The notes under the pieces are model-generated. The model ran no database searches. It was not told where the DNA came from and saw nothing but the letters and a program-made list of their open reading frames with translations. This document shows, in pieces, positions 25,512-35,405 of a stretch of DNA of 64,000 nucleotides. This stretch comes from Trebonia sp963785645 (GTDB lineage Bacteria > Actinomycetota > Actinomycetes > Streptosporangiales > Streptosporangiaceae), in assembly GCA_963785645.1 (NCBI GenBank), contig CAWAWG010000005.1:611206-675205 (forward strand), read 5' to 3'. A program made the translations under genes and the position numbers. The number at the start of each line of letters is the position of its first letter. Position 1 is the stretch's first letter.

Positions 25512-28500
25512 CTACCACCAGGTTGGGGACTCGCCTTCGGTCGCGGAAGGCGTCTCCGGGGTGGGAGGTGCCTCATCTTCAACGGCGGGTGGCTCTTCCT
25601 GCTCCTGCTGGGCCGCGGTCTCCGCCAAGGACTCGCCCTGGGCGTCGCCCTCGACGATGTCGACGGTGTCGTGGTCGGCCGGGGCGGTCTCGACGGGGGC
25701 TGCCTCGGTCGTCGGGGCGGTGAGGTCGAAGGCGGGCGCGTCCGCGACTGGCTCGGGCTCGTCGCTCGCGACTGGCTCGGCGTGAGCCTGCTCGTCCAGG
25801 GACCGCTCCGGGGCCTCCTGCTCGGGGGCGGGCGCGGCCGGCTGAGCCGAGTCAAACGCCGGCGTGTCGAACAGGGGCGTATCGAACACATTGGCCGCTA
25901 CAATGGCCGGCTCGGTGCCATAGCCGCCTCGGTGCTCGGGCCGTGGCTCGGTCCCGTCCGGCTCGTCGGCCGGCGGCACCGGCACGTCGGCCGTCACTGC
26001 CGCCGCCTCGGTCGCCGGGAATTCGTCCGCGGACGGAAGCACCGGCGCGTCAGCAACCGTCGCGACGGCCTCAGTCACCGGGAACTCCTCGGCCGGCGGA
26101 AGCACCGGCGCCTCAACAGCCGTCGCCGTCACCTCCGTCGCCGGCGGCTCCTCCGCGCGCTCGGGAAGGGTCGCGTCAGGGGCCGGGTCCGGCTCGGTCA
26201 CCACCGTGACCCGGGCGACGGCCGACCCGGCCCGGGTGCGGCGGACCGGAGGGGCGGGCGGGCCCGCGGGCTCGGCCCCGCCCGGGTCGCCGGTCACGGC
26301 CGGGGTCAGCCGGGACGCTGCCGGGTCAGTGGCCGGGGGGACCGTGGTTACGACCGGGACCAACGCCGGGGTGTCATCGACCAGGACGGCAGTGGCGAAC
26401 GCGGTTCCGGCCGAGGTGCTGCGACGGGTGCGGCGGCCCTCGTTGCCCTCACGGCCGGCCGTGCCGTTGCCGCCTGCGCCAGCACCGGCCTGCACGGTAC
26501 CGGCCTGCCCCGTGCTGGCCTGCCCCGTGCTGGCCTGGACAGTGTCAGCCTGCGCGGTGTCGACCGGGGTCGGGTCGGCCGGGGCAGTGCGGGACTGCGT
26601 GCCGTCGGCCTGCGGGTCCGCGGACAAGGTGTCCGGGTAGGCATCCCTGGCGTTGCGGTCATTGTCACGACGGCCGTTACCGCGGCGGCCGTTGGCGTAC
26701 CCGGCCTTGGCGTTGGCGGAGCCGTTCTCGTGGCTCGTCCCGTTCCCGTTGGTCGGGGCGTATCCGGGCGGCGGGGCCGGGACCGGACGATGGGCACTGC
26801 CCGCGGACGCGCGGTGGGCCGGCTCGGCCGGAGCGTCGAGCGTGACGATGACGCCTCGGCCATTGCAGCACTCGCACTGCTGTGAGAAGGCCTCAAGCAG
26901 CCCGGCGCCAACCCGCTTGCGGGTCATCTGCACCAGCCCGAGCGAGGTTACCTCGGCCACCTGGTGCTTGGTCCTGTCCCTGGCCAGGCACTCAAGGAGC
27001 CGGCGGAGGACAAGCTCGCGGTTTGACTCAAGCACCATGTCGATGAAGTCGATGACGACGATGCCGCCCACGTCACGCAGCCGGAGCTGGCGGACGATCT
27101 CCTCCGCGGCCTCCAGGTTGTTCCTGGTGACGGTTTCCTCAAGGTTCCCGCCCTGGCCGGTGAACTTCCCGGTGTTGACGTCGATGACCGTCATGGCCTC
27201 GGTACGGTCGATGACCAGCGAGCCGCCGCTCGGCAGCCATACCTTGCGCTCAAGCGCCTTGGCGAGCTGCTCGTCGATCCGGTAGGCGGCGAAGACGTCG
27301 TCGTCCGGGTCAGCGTTCTCCGGGTCGTCCCAGCGGCTGATCCGGTCGGCCAGGTGCGGCGCGACGTACCTGACGTACTCGTCGATGATCTCCCAGCCCT
27401 CATCGCCGGACACGATCAGCTTGTGGAAGTCCTCATTGAACACATCGCGGATCACCCGGACGGTCAGGTCGGGCTCACCGTAGAGCAGAGCCGGCGCGTT
27501 GGCGGTCTTGGCCTTCTTCTCGATGCTCTCCCACTGGGCAGCCAGCCGGGTGATGTCGCGGTCGAGCTCGGCCTCGGCGGCGCCCTCGGCCGCGGTGCGG
27601 ACGATCACGCCCGCGTGCTCCGGCGTCACCTTCTTGAGTATCTGCTTGAGCCTGGTCCGCTCGGTGTCGGGGAGCTTGCGGCTGATGCCGGTCATCGACG
27701 CGCCCGGCACGTAGACCAGGTACCGGCCGGGCAGGCTGATCTGGCTGGTGAGCCGGGCGCCCTTGTGGCCCACCGGGTCCTTGGTGACCTGTACGATCAC
27801 CGACTGGCCGGACTTGAGCGCCGACTCGATCCGCTTAGGCTGGCCTTCGAGGCCGCTGGCGTCGAAGTTGACCTCGCCAGCGTAGAGGACGGCGTTGCGG
27901 CCCTTGCCGATGTCGACGAATGCCGCCTCCATCGAGGGCAGCACGTTCTGCACCTTGCCCAGGTACACGTTGCCGACGTAGGAGGCGTGCGTCGTCCTGT
28001 TCACGTAATGCTCGACGAGGACACCGTCCTCAAGCACCGCCATCTGGGTCCGGTCGCCGCGCTGGCGGACCACCATCGTCCGCTCGACAGACTCCCGGCG
28101 GGCGAGGAACTCCGACTCGGTGATCACCGGCGGACGGCGGCGGCCGGACTCACGCCCTTCCCGCCTGCGCTGCTTCTTCGCCTCAAGGCGGGTGGAGCCC
28201 TTGATGGCCCGCACGTCGTCGACGGGGTTGTGCGCCTCACGGACGTGGACCACGGTGTCCGGCGGGTCATCCGGAGACAAGACGTCGCCGTCGACCGAGC
28301 CGCGGCGCCGCTTACGGCGGCGACGGCGGCCGGTGCCGGCATCGCTGTCCGAGGCATCGCCTTCACCGTCCGCGTCGGCCTCCGCGGAGTCGCCGCCGGC
28401 GCTGTCGTCCGCACTCCCCTGGCCATCGACATCGTCATCAGCCTCGGCCGATGTCTCTGCCCGGCCCCGGCTGCGGGGGTTGCGGCGACGGCGGCGACGG

Positions 28501-29036
28501 CTGCCGACCGACTCCTGCTCTTCATCGGCGCCCGCCGCGACCGCGGCCGAGGCGTCGCCTTCGGCCTCGTCCACCTCGGCGACCGCCCCGGCGCTCTCGG
28601 CGCTGAACAGGTCGTCCGGCCCCGTAACATCTGGCCCGGCGTTATCCGGCACCGCGTCGCGCCCCCGGGGGCTGCGGCTCCGGCTTCGGGTCCTGCGGCT
28701 CACCCGGCCGGTGTCGGCGTCAGGTTCCGCCCTGCTGGCGGGTTCCCGGCCAACGGGCTCTTTGCCGCCTTGCTCCCGGCCAACGGGTTCCCGGCCAACG
28801 GGTTCACGGCCGCCTGAGTCGCGGTCGCCGACGGACGGCGCCACGGGCGCGGGCGGCTGGAAAAGCACCTGCGGCGGCTGGAAAAGCGCTGCGGGCACCG
28901 CCGGCACCGAGCCGGACGTCACGGGCGGCTCGGCCGACCCGTTGAACACCGTCGGTGCGGGAGCAACTCCCGCCGCATGGCCAGTGGCCTCGTTGTTATT
29001 GTCTGTCTCGTGGTTGTTGGGCTCGCTGTCGAGCAT
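25512..29036 (-). CDS. rne: ribonuclease E/G family endoribonuclease
   Basis: A 1174-residue RNase E/G. Residues 1-300 are disordered and Arg/Glu-rich (SRRRRRRNPRSRGR type). An S1 domain lies near 350-415, the catalytic metal site VIDVNTGKF near 615, and the zinc link is CECCNGRG near 719. The last 430 residues are disordered, rich in Ala/Pro/Glu/Thr, with short repeats such as QASTGQ and EFPATEA. Disordered ends on both sides of the core are normal for actinobacterial RNase E and may recruit partners. It starts MLDSEPNN. Confidence 0.9.
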   Translation of the reverse strand: MLDSEPNNHETDNNNEATGHAAGVAPAPTVFNGSAEPPVTSGSVPAVPAALFQPPQVLFQPPAPVAPSVGDRDSGGREPVGREPVGREQGGKEPVGREPASRAEPDADTGRVSRRTRSRSRSPRGRDAVPDNAGPDVTGPDDLFSAESAGAVAEVDEAEGDASAAVAAGADEEQESVGSRRRRRRNPRSRGRAETSAEADDDVDGQGSADDSAGGDSAEADADGEGDASDSDAGTGRRRRRKRRRGSVDGDVLSPDDPPDTVVHVREAHNPVDDVRAIKGSTRLEAKKQRRREGRESGRRRPPVITESEFLARRESVERTMVVRQRGDRTQMAVLEDGVLVEHYVNRTTHASYVGNVYLGKVQNVLPSMEAAFVDIGKGRNAVLYAGEVNFDASGLEGQPKRIESALKSGQSVIVQVTKDPVGHKGARLTSQISLPGRYLVYVPGASMTGISRKLPDTERTRLKQILKKVTPEHAGVIVRTAAEGAAEAELDRDITRLAAQWESIEKKAKTANAPALLYGEPDLTVRVIRDVFNEDFHKLIVSGDEGWEIIDEYVRYVAPHLADRISRWDDPENADPDDDVFAAYRIDEQLAKALERKVWLPSGGSLVIDRTEAMTVIDVNTGKFTGQGGNLEETVTRNNLEAAEEIVRQLRLRDVGGIVVIDFIDMVLESNRELVLRRLLECLARDRTKHQVAEVTSLGLVQMTRKRVGAGLLEAFSQQCECCNGRGVIVTLDAPAEPAHRASAGSAHRPVPAPPPGYAPTNGNGTSHENGSANAKAGYANGRRGNGRRDNDRNARDAYPDTLSADPQADGTQSRTAPADPTPVDTAQADTVQASTGQASTGQAGTVQAGAGAGGNGTAGREGNEGRRTRRSTSAGTAFATAVLVDDTPALVPVVTTVPPATDPAASRLTPAVTGDPGGAEPAGPPAPPVRRTRAGSAVARVTVVTEPDPAPDATLPERAEEPPATEVTATAVEAPVLPPAEEFPVTEAVATVADAPVLPSADEFPATEAAAVTADVPVPPADEPDGTEPRPEHRGGYGTEPAIVAANVFDTPLFDTPAFDSAQPAAPAPEQEAPERSLDEQAHAEPVASDEPEPVADAPAFDLTAPTTEAAPVETAPADHDTVDIVEGDAQGESLAETAAQQEQEEPPAVEDEAPPTPETPSATEGESPTWW

Positions 29037-29219
29037 TCGGGCAATCTCCAGTCAGGCTTCCGGGCGCGGCTGCACGCGAGGTGACAGCGCGCCGCACGGA
29101 AGCTCGTAGTAGTCGTTCGCCTGGTCCACCGACGCCGCCGCGCGGGAAAAGGTCACGCGCGACGGTGCGGGCCCGAAGTACACGGGCACTGGGGCCAGGC
29201 ATGGATGAGTACTTCAACT

Positions 29220-29266
29220 CCGGGGTGGCTGTGGTCGTAGCTGGGGTCACAGCTGGACCACCCCGG
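29220..29266 (-). terminator. hairpin overlapping the TIGR03936 stop
   Basis: CCGGGGTGG (29220-29228) pairs with CCACCCCGG (29258-29266), with an inner CTGTG/CACAG pair. It covers the last codons and stop of the minus-strand gene ending at 29247 and lies in the gap before rne. Confidence 0.5.
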
Positions 29267-30023
29267 ATTCGCCGAGTGATCCCTGCGCGAGCCGCGTCAT
29301 CAGCGGCTGCCCGGCCGGGAACACATCGGAAACGTCGCGTAGCGCGTTGAGCACATCGTCCGGTCGTACAGACGGGGCGGTGTGCCGGACGACCATGCGC
29401 AGTGCACAACCGGCTCCCGGGGCTTCATGTCCCGGGAGAGAACTGTCGGCGCTCTCGCCGTTAAGTACATCGAGGCTGACGACGGCCGCTCGCGCGTCCA
29501 TGCGCCGCATGCCCTTCGAGGTCAGCCGCTCCACCGGTGCCTCCGTCAGGGCAAGAAACTTGCGAACCACCGGCACCACGTTGTCCGCTGGTAGGCCGGG
29601 AAGGGCTACCTGCCACTGGGACGCGGTGAGCCGACTTGCCGGCAGTCCCCCGGAGTCCTCAGTGACAGCGATCACGTCTATCCCATCAGGCAGCGCCGCG
29701 TTCAGCCGTTCCCGCACGGTGTCTGCCTCGGTCCGGCTGGTCAGCGTGAGGCTAAGGTACTCCGCCTCGCTCGCGACCCCGGTCGGGGCTCCGCCTGCGT
29801 AGGAAATCTTCGGGCGCGGCGTGAACCCGGTCGAGTACGCGATCGGCAGGTCTGTCCGCCGCACGCCCCGCTCAAAGGCCCGCGCCACATCCAAGTGGCT
29901 GGCAAAACGCATCTTTCCCCGTTTAGCATACCGGACCAGAAGATGCTGAGCCGTAACCGGCTTGGCGCCGTCACCGGGGGTACGGGGGGGCGTCCCCCCG
30001 GGAGACCCCTGTGTCACGCCCAT
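29247..30023 (-). CDS. TIGR03936 family radical-SAM-associated protein
   Basis: A 258-residue protein of the DUF2344/TIGR03936 family, found next to TIGR03960 radical-SAM proteins. The core begins LLVRYAKRGKMRFASHLDVARAFER. ATG 30023 has GGGAG seven bases upstream and begins three bases after the previous stop. Residues 6-22 (SPGGTPPRTPGDGAKP) are encoded by the dispersed palindrome and are not part of the family. Function unknown; a tRNA or RNA role is often suspected from the neighbourhood with RNase E/G. Confidence 0.85.
   Translation of the reverse strand: MGVTQGSPGGTPPRTPGDGAKPVTAQHLLVRYAKRGKMRFASHLDVARAFERGVRRTDLPIAYSTGFTPRPKISYAGGAPTGVASEAEYLSLTLTSRTEADTVRERLNAALPDGIDVIAVTEDSGGLPASRLTASQWQVALPGLPADNVVPVVRKFLALTEAPVERLTSKGMRRMDARAAVVSLDVLNGESADSSLPGHEAPGAGCALRMVVRHTAPSVRPDDVLNALRDVSDVFPAGQPLMTRLAQGSLGESGVVQL
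29974..30006. repeat. dispersed GC-rich palindrome, copy 3
   Basis: CCGGGGGTACGGGGGG then GCGTCCCCCCGGGAGAC, the same element as copies 2 and 5. This copy sits inside the 5' end of a coding region, in frame. Confidence 0.75.
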
Positions 30024-30026
30024 TGG

Positions 30027-31985
30027 CTATCTCCCATTGGTCACTAGCACGGGAAGCAAGCGCCTTCCGTCCAGTCGCTCTCCGGTCGGGCCCGTCTGGA
30101 TTTCCGTCCCCATCGCCGGACAGACCCCACACTCATAACACGGAGTCCAGCGGCAATCTTCCACCTCGCCTGCGTGCGGCGCGATTGATGACTGCCAGTC
30201 CTCCCAGAGCCAGTCCCGGTCAAGGCCAGAATCCAGGTGGTCCCACGGCAGTACCTCGCCGTAGTCACGTTCGCGCGTAGTGTACCAAGCCAGGTCTACC
30301 GGACCTCCGGACAGCCCCGTCTCGCAGGCGGCCACCCACCGGTCGAAGGAGAAGTACTCGCTCCACCCGTCAAACCGCGCGCCGTCCCGCCAGGCGGCCA
30401 AGATCACCTGGCCGACCCGCCGGTCGCCGCGCGACAGCAGCCCCTCGATCAGCGACGGCGTGCCATCGTGGTAGCGGTAGCCGATCGACCTGCCATACGA
30501 CTTGTCCGCGCGCAGCGCACCGCCGAGCTTGCGCAGCCGGTCGTCGACCACCTCCGGCGGGCACTGCCCGGCCCACTGGAACGGGGTATGCGGCTTCGGG
30601 ACGAACCCGCCGATCGACACCGTGCAGCGAATGTCCTTCCGCCCGGTCGCCGCGCGCCCGGCCGCGATCACCTTCCTGGCCAGGTCGGCGACGGCGAGGA
30701 CATCCTCGTCGGTCTCGGTCGGCAGGCCGCACATGAAGTACAGCTTCACCTGCCGCCAGCCGCTGGCGTAGGCAGTGCTGACGGTGCGGATGAGGTCTTC
30801 CTCGGTGACCATCTTGTTGATCACCTTGCGCATCCGCTCGGAACCGCCCTCCGGGGCGAAGGTCAGGCCCGAGCGCTTGCCGTTCCTCGACAGCTCGTCC
30901 GCGAGGGTGACGTTGAAGGCGTCGACCCGGGTCGACGGCAGCGAGAGGCCGACGTTGGCCCCCTCGTAGCAGTCAGCCAGGTCCACGGCGATCTCATTGA
31001 TCTCGCTGTGGTCGGCGCTTGACAGCGACAGCAGGCCGACCTCGGAGAAACCGGTCGACTTGAGGCCGCTCTTCACCATGTTGCCGACGGTGGTAATCGA
31101 CCGCTCGCGCACCGGCCTGGTGATCATGCCCGCCTGGCAGAAGCGGCAGCCCCGCGTGCAGCCGCGGAAGATCTCCACGCTGTAGCGCTCGTGGACGGTC
31201 TCGGCGACCGGGACCACCGGAGCCTTCGGGTACGGCCAGGCGTCCAGGTCGAGCAGCGTGTACTTGCGCACCGACGCGGGGACACCGGGCCGGTTGGGCG
31301 CGACCCGGCCGATCCGGCCATCGGGCAGGTACGTCACGTCGTAGAACTTCGGGATGTAGACGCTGCCGGTGGCGGCGAGTGAGAGGAGGAGACCGTCCCG
31401 GCCGCCCGGGCAGCCGTCCCGCTTCCACTCGCGGATGATGCGGGTGATGGCCAGCACGGCTTCCTCGCCGTCGCCGATGACGACCGCGTCAAGGAAGTCG
31501 GCCAGCGGCTCCGGGTTGAACGCCGCGTGGCCGCCGGCCAGCACGACCGGGTGCGCGATCGTCCGATCGGCGGCGGCCAGCGGTACGCCTGCCAGGTCCA
31601 GCGCGGTAAGCAGGTTGGTGTACCCGAGCTCGGTCGAGAAGGACACGCCGAGGACATCGAAGGCCACTACGGGACGGTGCGCGTCCACGGTGAACTGCGG
31701 TACGCCGTGCGCCCGCATGAGCTTTTCCAGGTCCGGCCAGACGTTGTAGGTGCGCTCGGCGAGCACGCCCGGCTGCTCGTTCAGTACCTCATAGAGGATC
31801 GCGATGCCCTGGTTGGGCTGACCGACCTCGTAGGCGTCCGGATACAGCAGTGCCCACCGGACATCGGTCTCATCCCACGCCTTGACCGTGGAATTCACCT
31901 CACCTCCGACATACTGCACCGGCTTGCGGACCAGTGGCAGCAGCGGCTCCAACTGAGGGAACACGGACTCGACAGGCATAGCCAC
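30027..31985 (-). CDS. TIGR03960 family B12-binding radical SAM protein
   Basis: A 652-residue protein. The N-terminal part is B12-binding-like. The radical-SAM cluster motif CTRGCRFCQ is near residue 277, with a SAM-binding region (LTFAPEGGSERMRKVINK) further on. The C-terminus has a Cys-rich end (CYECGVC), a possible extra cluster. It overlaps into the TIGR03936 gene by spacing only three bases, so both are made together. The reaction is unknown. The 405-base gap 31986-32390 holds an A+T-rich segment near 32140-32210 and no gene. Confidence 0.85.
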   Translation of the reverse strand: MAMPVESVFPQLEPLLPLVRKPVQYVGGEVNSTVKAWDETDVRWALLYPDAYEVGQPNQGIAILYEVLNEQPGVLAERTYNVWPDLEKLMRAHGVPQFTVDAHRPVVAFDVLGVSFSTELGYTNLLTALDLAGVPLAAADRTIAHPVVLAGGHAAFNPEPLADFLDAVVIGDGEEAVLAITRIIREWKRDGCPGGRDGLLLSLAATGSVYIPKFYDVTYLPDGRIGRVAPNRPGVPASVRKYTLLDLDAWPYPKAPVVPVAETVHERYSVEIFRGCTRGCRFCQAGMITRPVRERSITTVGNMVKSGLKSTGFSEVGLLSLSSADHSEINEIAVDLADCYEGANVGLSLPSTRVDAFNVTLADELSRNGKRSGLTFAPEGGSERMRKVINKMVTEEDLIRTVSTAYASGWRQVKLYFMCGLPTETDEDVLAVADLARKVIAAGRAATGRKDIRCTVSIGGFVPKPHTPFQWAGQCPPEVVDDRLRKLGGALRADKSYGRSIGYRYHDGTPSLIEGLLSRGDRRVGQVILAAWRDGARFDGWSEYFSFDRWVAACETGLSGGPVDLAWYTTRERDYGEVLPWDHLDSGLDRDWLWEDWQSSIAPHAGEVEDCRWTPCYECGVCPAMGTEIQTGPTGERLDGRRLLPVLVTNGR

Positions 31986-32390
31986 CAGAGTACCGTCGCG
32001 GCTGAGCCCTCTTTGGCCCTCATGCCGCTGCCCCCTCCTGCGCCACGACGGTCCCGGCCTCGTCGCCGAGCCGCCTCCACCCTGCCCGGCCGCCCCGCCG
32101 CTCTACCCACCAGGCGACCACGCTCTGCTTAGCCCGTGACCATGATCACCATGTTTGCTTACTCAATGACCATATTCGTGACCGTTATGACCAGATATGT
32201 CGCACCGCCGGCTAAGCAAAGGCACGCATCCCGTCACCGCAGCCCACCCCCGGGACGGGCATACCGCCGTGATCCGGACGGCGGACGCCGTCGCCTCAGC
32301 CGCCCGGCGGCAAGGTAAGGGTGCTGCGGCACCTGGTACACCCGGCTTCTAGCATGATCACGCATCGCTGATCTACGAAGGCGGGTCGGG

Positions 32391-32846
32391 TTGAGCCTGT
32401 ACTGCACCGATAACTACCGGACGGACGAGCAGCTGGAGGAGATGCGGCGGCTTGAGTCGGCCGGGATCTGCCTGTTCTGCCCGGCGGCGCTGCGCGAGCA
32501 CGCCCGTCAGCGGGTGACGTTCGAAACCCGGCACTGGGCGGTGACGCCTAACGCGTTCCCGTACCAGGGAACGCGGCTGCACCTGCTCGTCGTCCCGCAT
32601 CAGCACGCGAACGACATGCTGGACCTGGACGAAGCGGCACTCGGCGACTTCTGGATCGCACTGCGACAGATCCGCGAGCGGTACGAGCTGGATCACTACG
32701 GCCTCGGCATCCGCAACGGGAACTGCAGCTTCACCGGTGCCACAATCGCCCACGTGCACGCCCACGTCCTGGTCGGCGACCCGTCCCTCGACCCCGAGGT
32801 CCCGGTCCGCATGCGCTTCAGCTCCCGTCCCCGTCACCCCGGTTAA
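32391..32846 (+). CDS. HIT family protein
   Basis: A 151-residue histidine-triad protein with the catalytic HVHAHVLVG motif near residue 123 and a CLFC pair near residue 27 that may bind zinc. HIT enzymes hydrolyse or transfer nucleotides. The start is TTG with a G-rich sequence upstream; an ATG is not available before the domain. It faces the nucleotide-enzyme trio downstream, which lies on the other strand. Confidence 0.75.
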   Translation: MSLYCTDNYRTDEQLEEMRRLESAGICLFCPAALREHARQRVTFETRHWAVTPNAFPYQGTRLHLLVVPHQHANDMLDLDEAALGDFWIALRQIRERYELDHYGLGIRNGNCSFTGATIAHVHAHVLVGDPSLDPEVPVRMRFSSRPRHPG

Positions 32847-33467
32847 GACCCCGTTGCTTAATTCGCCGGCCGCCCGGTCGCTCCCCTGGGCCCCGGCTTG
32901 CGCCTGGTGACGGTGTTTCCCGGGTACCCCGTGAGGCGGACCGCCGCCGCCCCGCCGGTTCCCCGTGCGGCGTTGGGCCATAGCCGGCCCAACGCCGCCC
33001 GGGCGGCAGCCGCTCACCGGGCGGCAGCCGATCCGCCCGGTTATGTCCGCCCGGACGCCTGGGCACGCACCCGGTGCAAGCCAAAGCCCGCAATCAAGCA
33101 ACAGGGGCCGGTCAATCGCGCAAACCGGAAAAGCCAGCAAGCGGCCCGCCGCCGGCTGGTCCCGGCTACTGTCCAGAGTTATCCCGAACGTAAGCGTGTT
33201 TCACGCCCCGGCCCCTGCGGAGCTAGGTGAGGGTGGCATCTGAGTGTCCCGGGCGGCAGCCGGTCCCTCGACCTGCGGTGTGATGTGTCCAGATATGCCC
33301 GCCCGGACGCTGGCGATTTACCAACCATCTACCGCCGCGTTCGTGTCGCTCGGCGCGCCATGGGAGCAGTCGGGCGCTGGGCTGGGACCACGGATCCGTT
33401 CGGACTGCCCTGTTCGTTGGCCTTTAGGTTTGCGGCCGTCGGCCGCGGCCGGTTCCGTGGTGCCGGG
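32847..33467. other. 621-base region without a supported gene
   Basis: Several open frames exist on both strands but none has family-like sequence or a good start. It contains a repeated GGGCGGCAGCC word (33003, 33022, 33249) and two CCGCCCGGACGC words. No tRNA or terminator is evident. Confidence 0.5.
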
Positions 33468-34325
33468 TTAGCGGGGCGGGGCCGTCGTTGCCGTGTCCAC
33501 CCAGAGCAGTTCGACACCCGCCGTGCGCAGCAGCTTGTCGCCCTCCAGCACCGAGTACTGGCCGGTGAAGTAGCAACGGCGGAAGCCGGATTCCGCGATG
33601 AGGCGGGCGCACGTGGGACAGGGGAAAGTCGTGACGTAGATGTCCGCGCCGTTAAGCGGCCTCCCCGCACGGGCGGCCTGGGCGACGACGGCTGCCTCGG
33701 CGTGGGTGGCGGTGGACAGGTCGGCGCGGACGCCGCGGCTGAAGTTGTCCCGGGGGTCGCCGTCGATGTAGGGGGCGTACTCGGTCGGTGCGTGGTGGTT
33801 CCACGCGGCGCCGAGTATCTCCCCGCCCCGCCAGGCGATGGCGCCTACCTGCCGCCACCAGTCCGAACTGTGGCCCGACAGTTCCCTGGCGCGGCCGGCC
33901 AGGGCGGCAGGCAGTTCGCCGATCGCCCGCTTGGCGTCGAAGTCCGCGGGCCGCACCGCCTGGCTCCACTCTCTGTCCCAGCGCAGGAACGTCTTGTCGA
34001 AGACAAGCTCCCTGCCCGCGCCGAGGTGGTGCTCGGCCGCCAGGTTCCGCGTGATGTCCTCGTCGGGCAGCACGAGGGTCTCCGCCGTCACGGCGGCCGG
34101 CAGGTCACCGGGCTCGATCACCCTGATAAGCGTGCCGGGCAGCATGAGCTGGAGAAACTGCGCCGCCCGCTCGGGCCGCAGCGCCCGGATGTCCTTGGCC
34201 AGGCTCTTGAACAGGCCGCGGAACCCGGCCCCGAGGACCAGGACCTCGGCGGCGTCCGCGTGCCGGGCGAAGAATGCCTCGTGGCCCGCGTGCACAACCG
34301 GCAGGTACAGCAGTACTTGCTTCAT
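33468..34325 (-). CDS. dCMP/cytidine deaminase-family protein with N-terminal extension
   Basis: A 285-residue protein. The C-terminal half is a deoxycytidylate-deaminase-type domain with zinc ligands HAE (208-210) and PCPTC (235-239). The first 145 residues are not part of that family; they begin KQVLLYLPVVHAGHEAFF and contain an HAGH at 12-15, which recalls nucleotidyltransferase HxGH sites. ATG 34325 is chosen because the upstream frame is low-complexity and overlaps the next gene. It is the third gene of a minus-strand trio with a nucleotidyltransferase and a thymidylate synthase. Confidence 0.7.
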   Translation of the reverse strand: MKQVLLYLPVVHAGHEAFFARHADAAEVLVLGAGFRGLFKSLAKDIRALRPERAAQFLQLMLPGTLIRVIEPGDLPAAVTAETLVLPDEDITRNLAAEHHLGAGRELVFDKTFLRWDREWSQAVRPADFDAKRAIGELPAALAGRARELSGHSSDWWRQVGAIAWRGGEILGAAWNHHAPTEYAPYIDGDPRDNFSRGVRADLSTATHAEAAVVAQAARAGRPLNGADIYVTTFPCPTCARLIAESGFRRCYFTGQYSVLEGDKLLRTAGVELLWVDTATTAPPR

Positions 34326-34404
34326 GAGCTCGCTTTCATGCCGCTGGAGCCGGCTCCCGCACGAGGCAAGGCGCCATCCAGGGGTAGCGAACGAGGCCGC
34401 GGTT

Positions 34405-35103
34405 TCATTTCGCTGAACGGGTGGCCGAGGCGAGCTTGCTGCGCGCCGAGCCGGCGTTGTCGGCCGAGACCGGCGGGGCCGGGTTGGCGATGATGATCTC
34501 GCGCAGCCGCGCTGACGTGCTGACGGTGGCCATGCGCTCAAGCACCTCGACCCGGCCGCAGTAACCGGACTCAAGCTCGCGGATCTCCGCGGGCGTGTAG
34601 GTCTCCTCGGTCGCGACGAGGACATCCGGGCGTACGGCCTTGATCAGCGCCCACTTGGGGTGGTGAGTGTGCTTGAGGGTAACCAGCCCCACACCGCGCT
34701 GGTGGGTGACCATACGGAGCCGCTCCATCTGCGGGACAACGGGCCGGTTCTCGCCCTTGCGGGCGCGGATCTTCTCGTCGCTGTCCAGACCGACGATGAG
34801 GAAGTCACCGAACTGGCGGGCCGCCTCCAGGTACATCGAGTGGCCCTCGTGGATGACGTCGAAGGATCCGCTGGTGAGGACGATTTTGAAGCCGAGCGTC
34901 CGCAGCGCGTTGACCGTCGTCTCGATCTTCTCGTAATCATCGACGAAGCGCTGGTCGAAGTTGGAGGCGTCCGCGAACAGGCTGTTGGAAACGCCCAGGG
35001 TCTGCACCAGTGGCGCGGGGCCGAAGCTCCTGCCCCCGGTGCCGGCCGAAGACGGGCCGGACTGGCTGCTCCCGCGGCGAAGTAGCTGCCTGATCGTCTT
35101 CAT
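34405..35103 (-). CDS. adenylyl/cytidylyl-transferase family protein
   Basis: A 232-residue nucleotidyltransferase. The HxGH signature is SGSFDVIHEGHSMYLEAA (residues 78-95), and the partner ISSTxIR-type motif is TVSTSARLREII near 194-205. This is most like RfaE/TagD-type cytidylyl- or adenylyltransferases. An N-terminal 55-residue Ser/Gly/Arg-rich segment precedes the domain. The substrate is unknown; neighbours suggest a nucleotide. The 302 bases up to 35405 hold no supported gene. Confidence 0.75.
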   Translation of the reverse strand: MKTIRQLLRRGSSQSGPSSAGTGGRSFGPAPLVQTLGVSNSLFADASNFDQRFVDDYEKIETTVNALRTLGFKIVLTSGSFDVIHEGHSMYLEAARQFGDFLIVGLDSDEKIRARKGENRPVVPQMERLRMVTHQRGVGLVTLKHTHHPKWALIKAVRPDVLVATEETYTPAEIRELESGYCGRVEVLERMATVSTSARLREIIIANPAPPVSADNAGSARSKLASATRSAK

Positions 35104-35405
35104 AGATCCATCCTGGTCCCGTGGCTGGTGGCGGCCGTGCTGATGCGTTCCTCTGCGGTCATGCTAGTGTCCTGCGCCACGCTTCGCCGACGGCCGGAAT
35201 CTTCCGCGCGACCATGGCGGCATTCGCCGCAATTGTCCCGGCCGACGGCGGCCAGGCGCTGGCCTGCGGGCGCCGGGGAGCCGGATGGATGTGCGTCTGG
35301 TGTCGCCGGGGCAGCAGTAAAGGCACGTCCATGCCCGGCCAGAGGCAGCACCGCCGGGGCCGGTCACCCGACTGGCAGTCAGCTGGGGGCAATCGGGTGG
35401 CACGC

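Noticed and set aside
25671..26885. 404-codon open frame opposite the RNase E/G gene
   Set aside because: It mirrors the low-complexity C-terminus of RNase E/G, has no family-like sequence and no good start. High GC keeps opposite frames open.
33285..34493. 402-codon plus-strand frame over the deaminase gene
   Set aside because: It lies antisense to a gene with clear zinc motifs and is a shadow of it.
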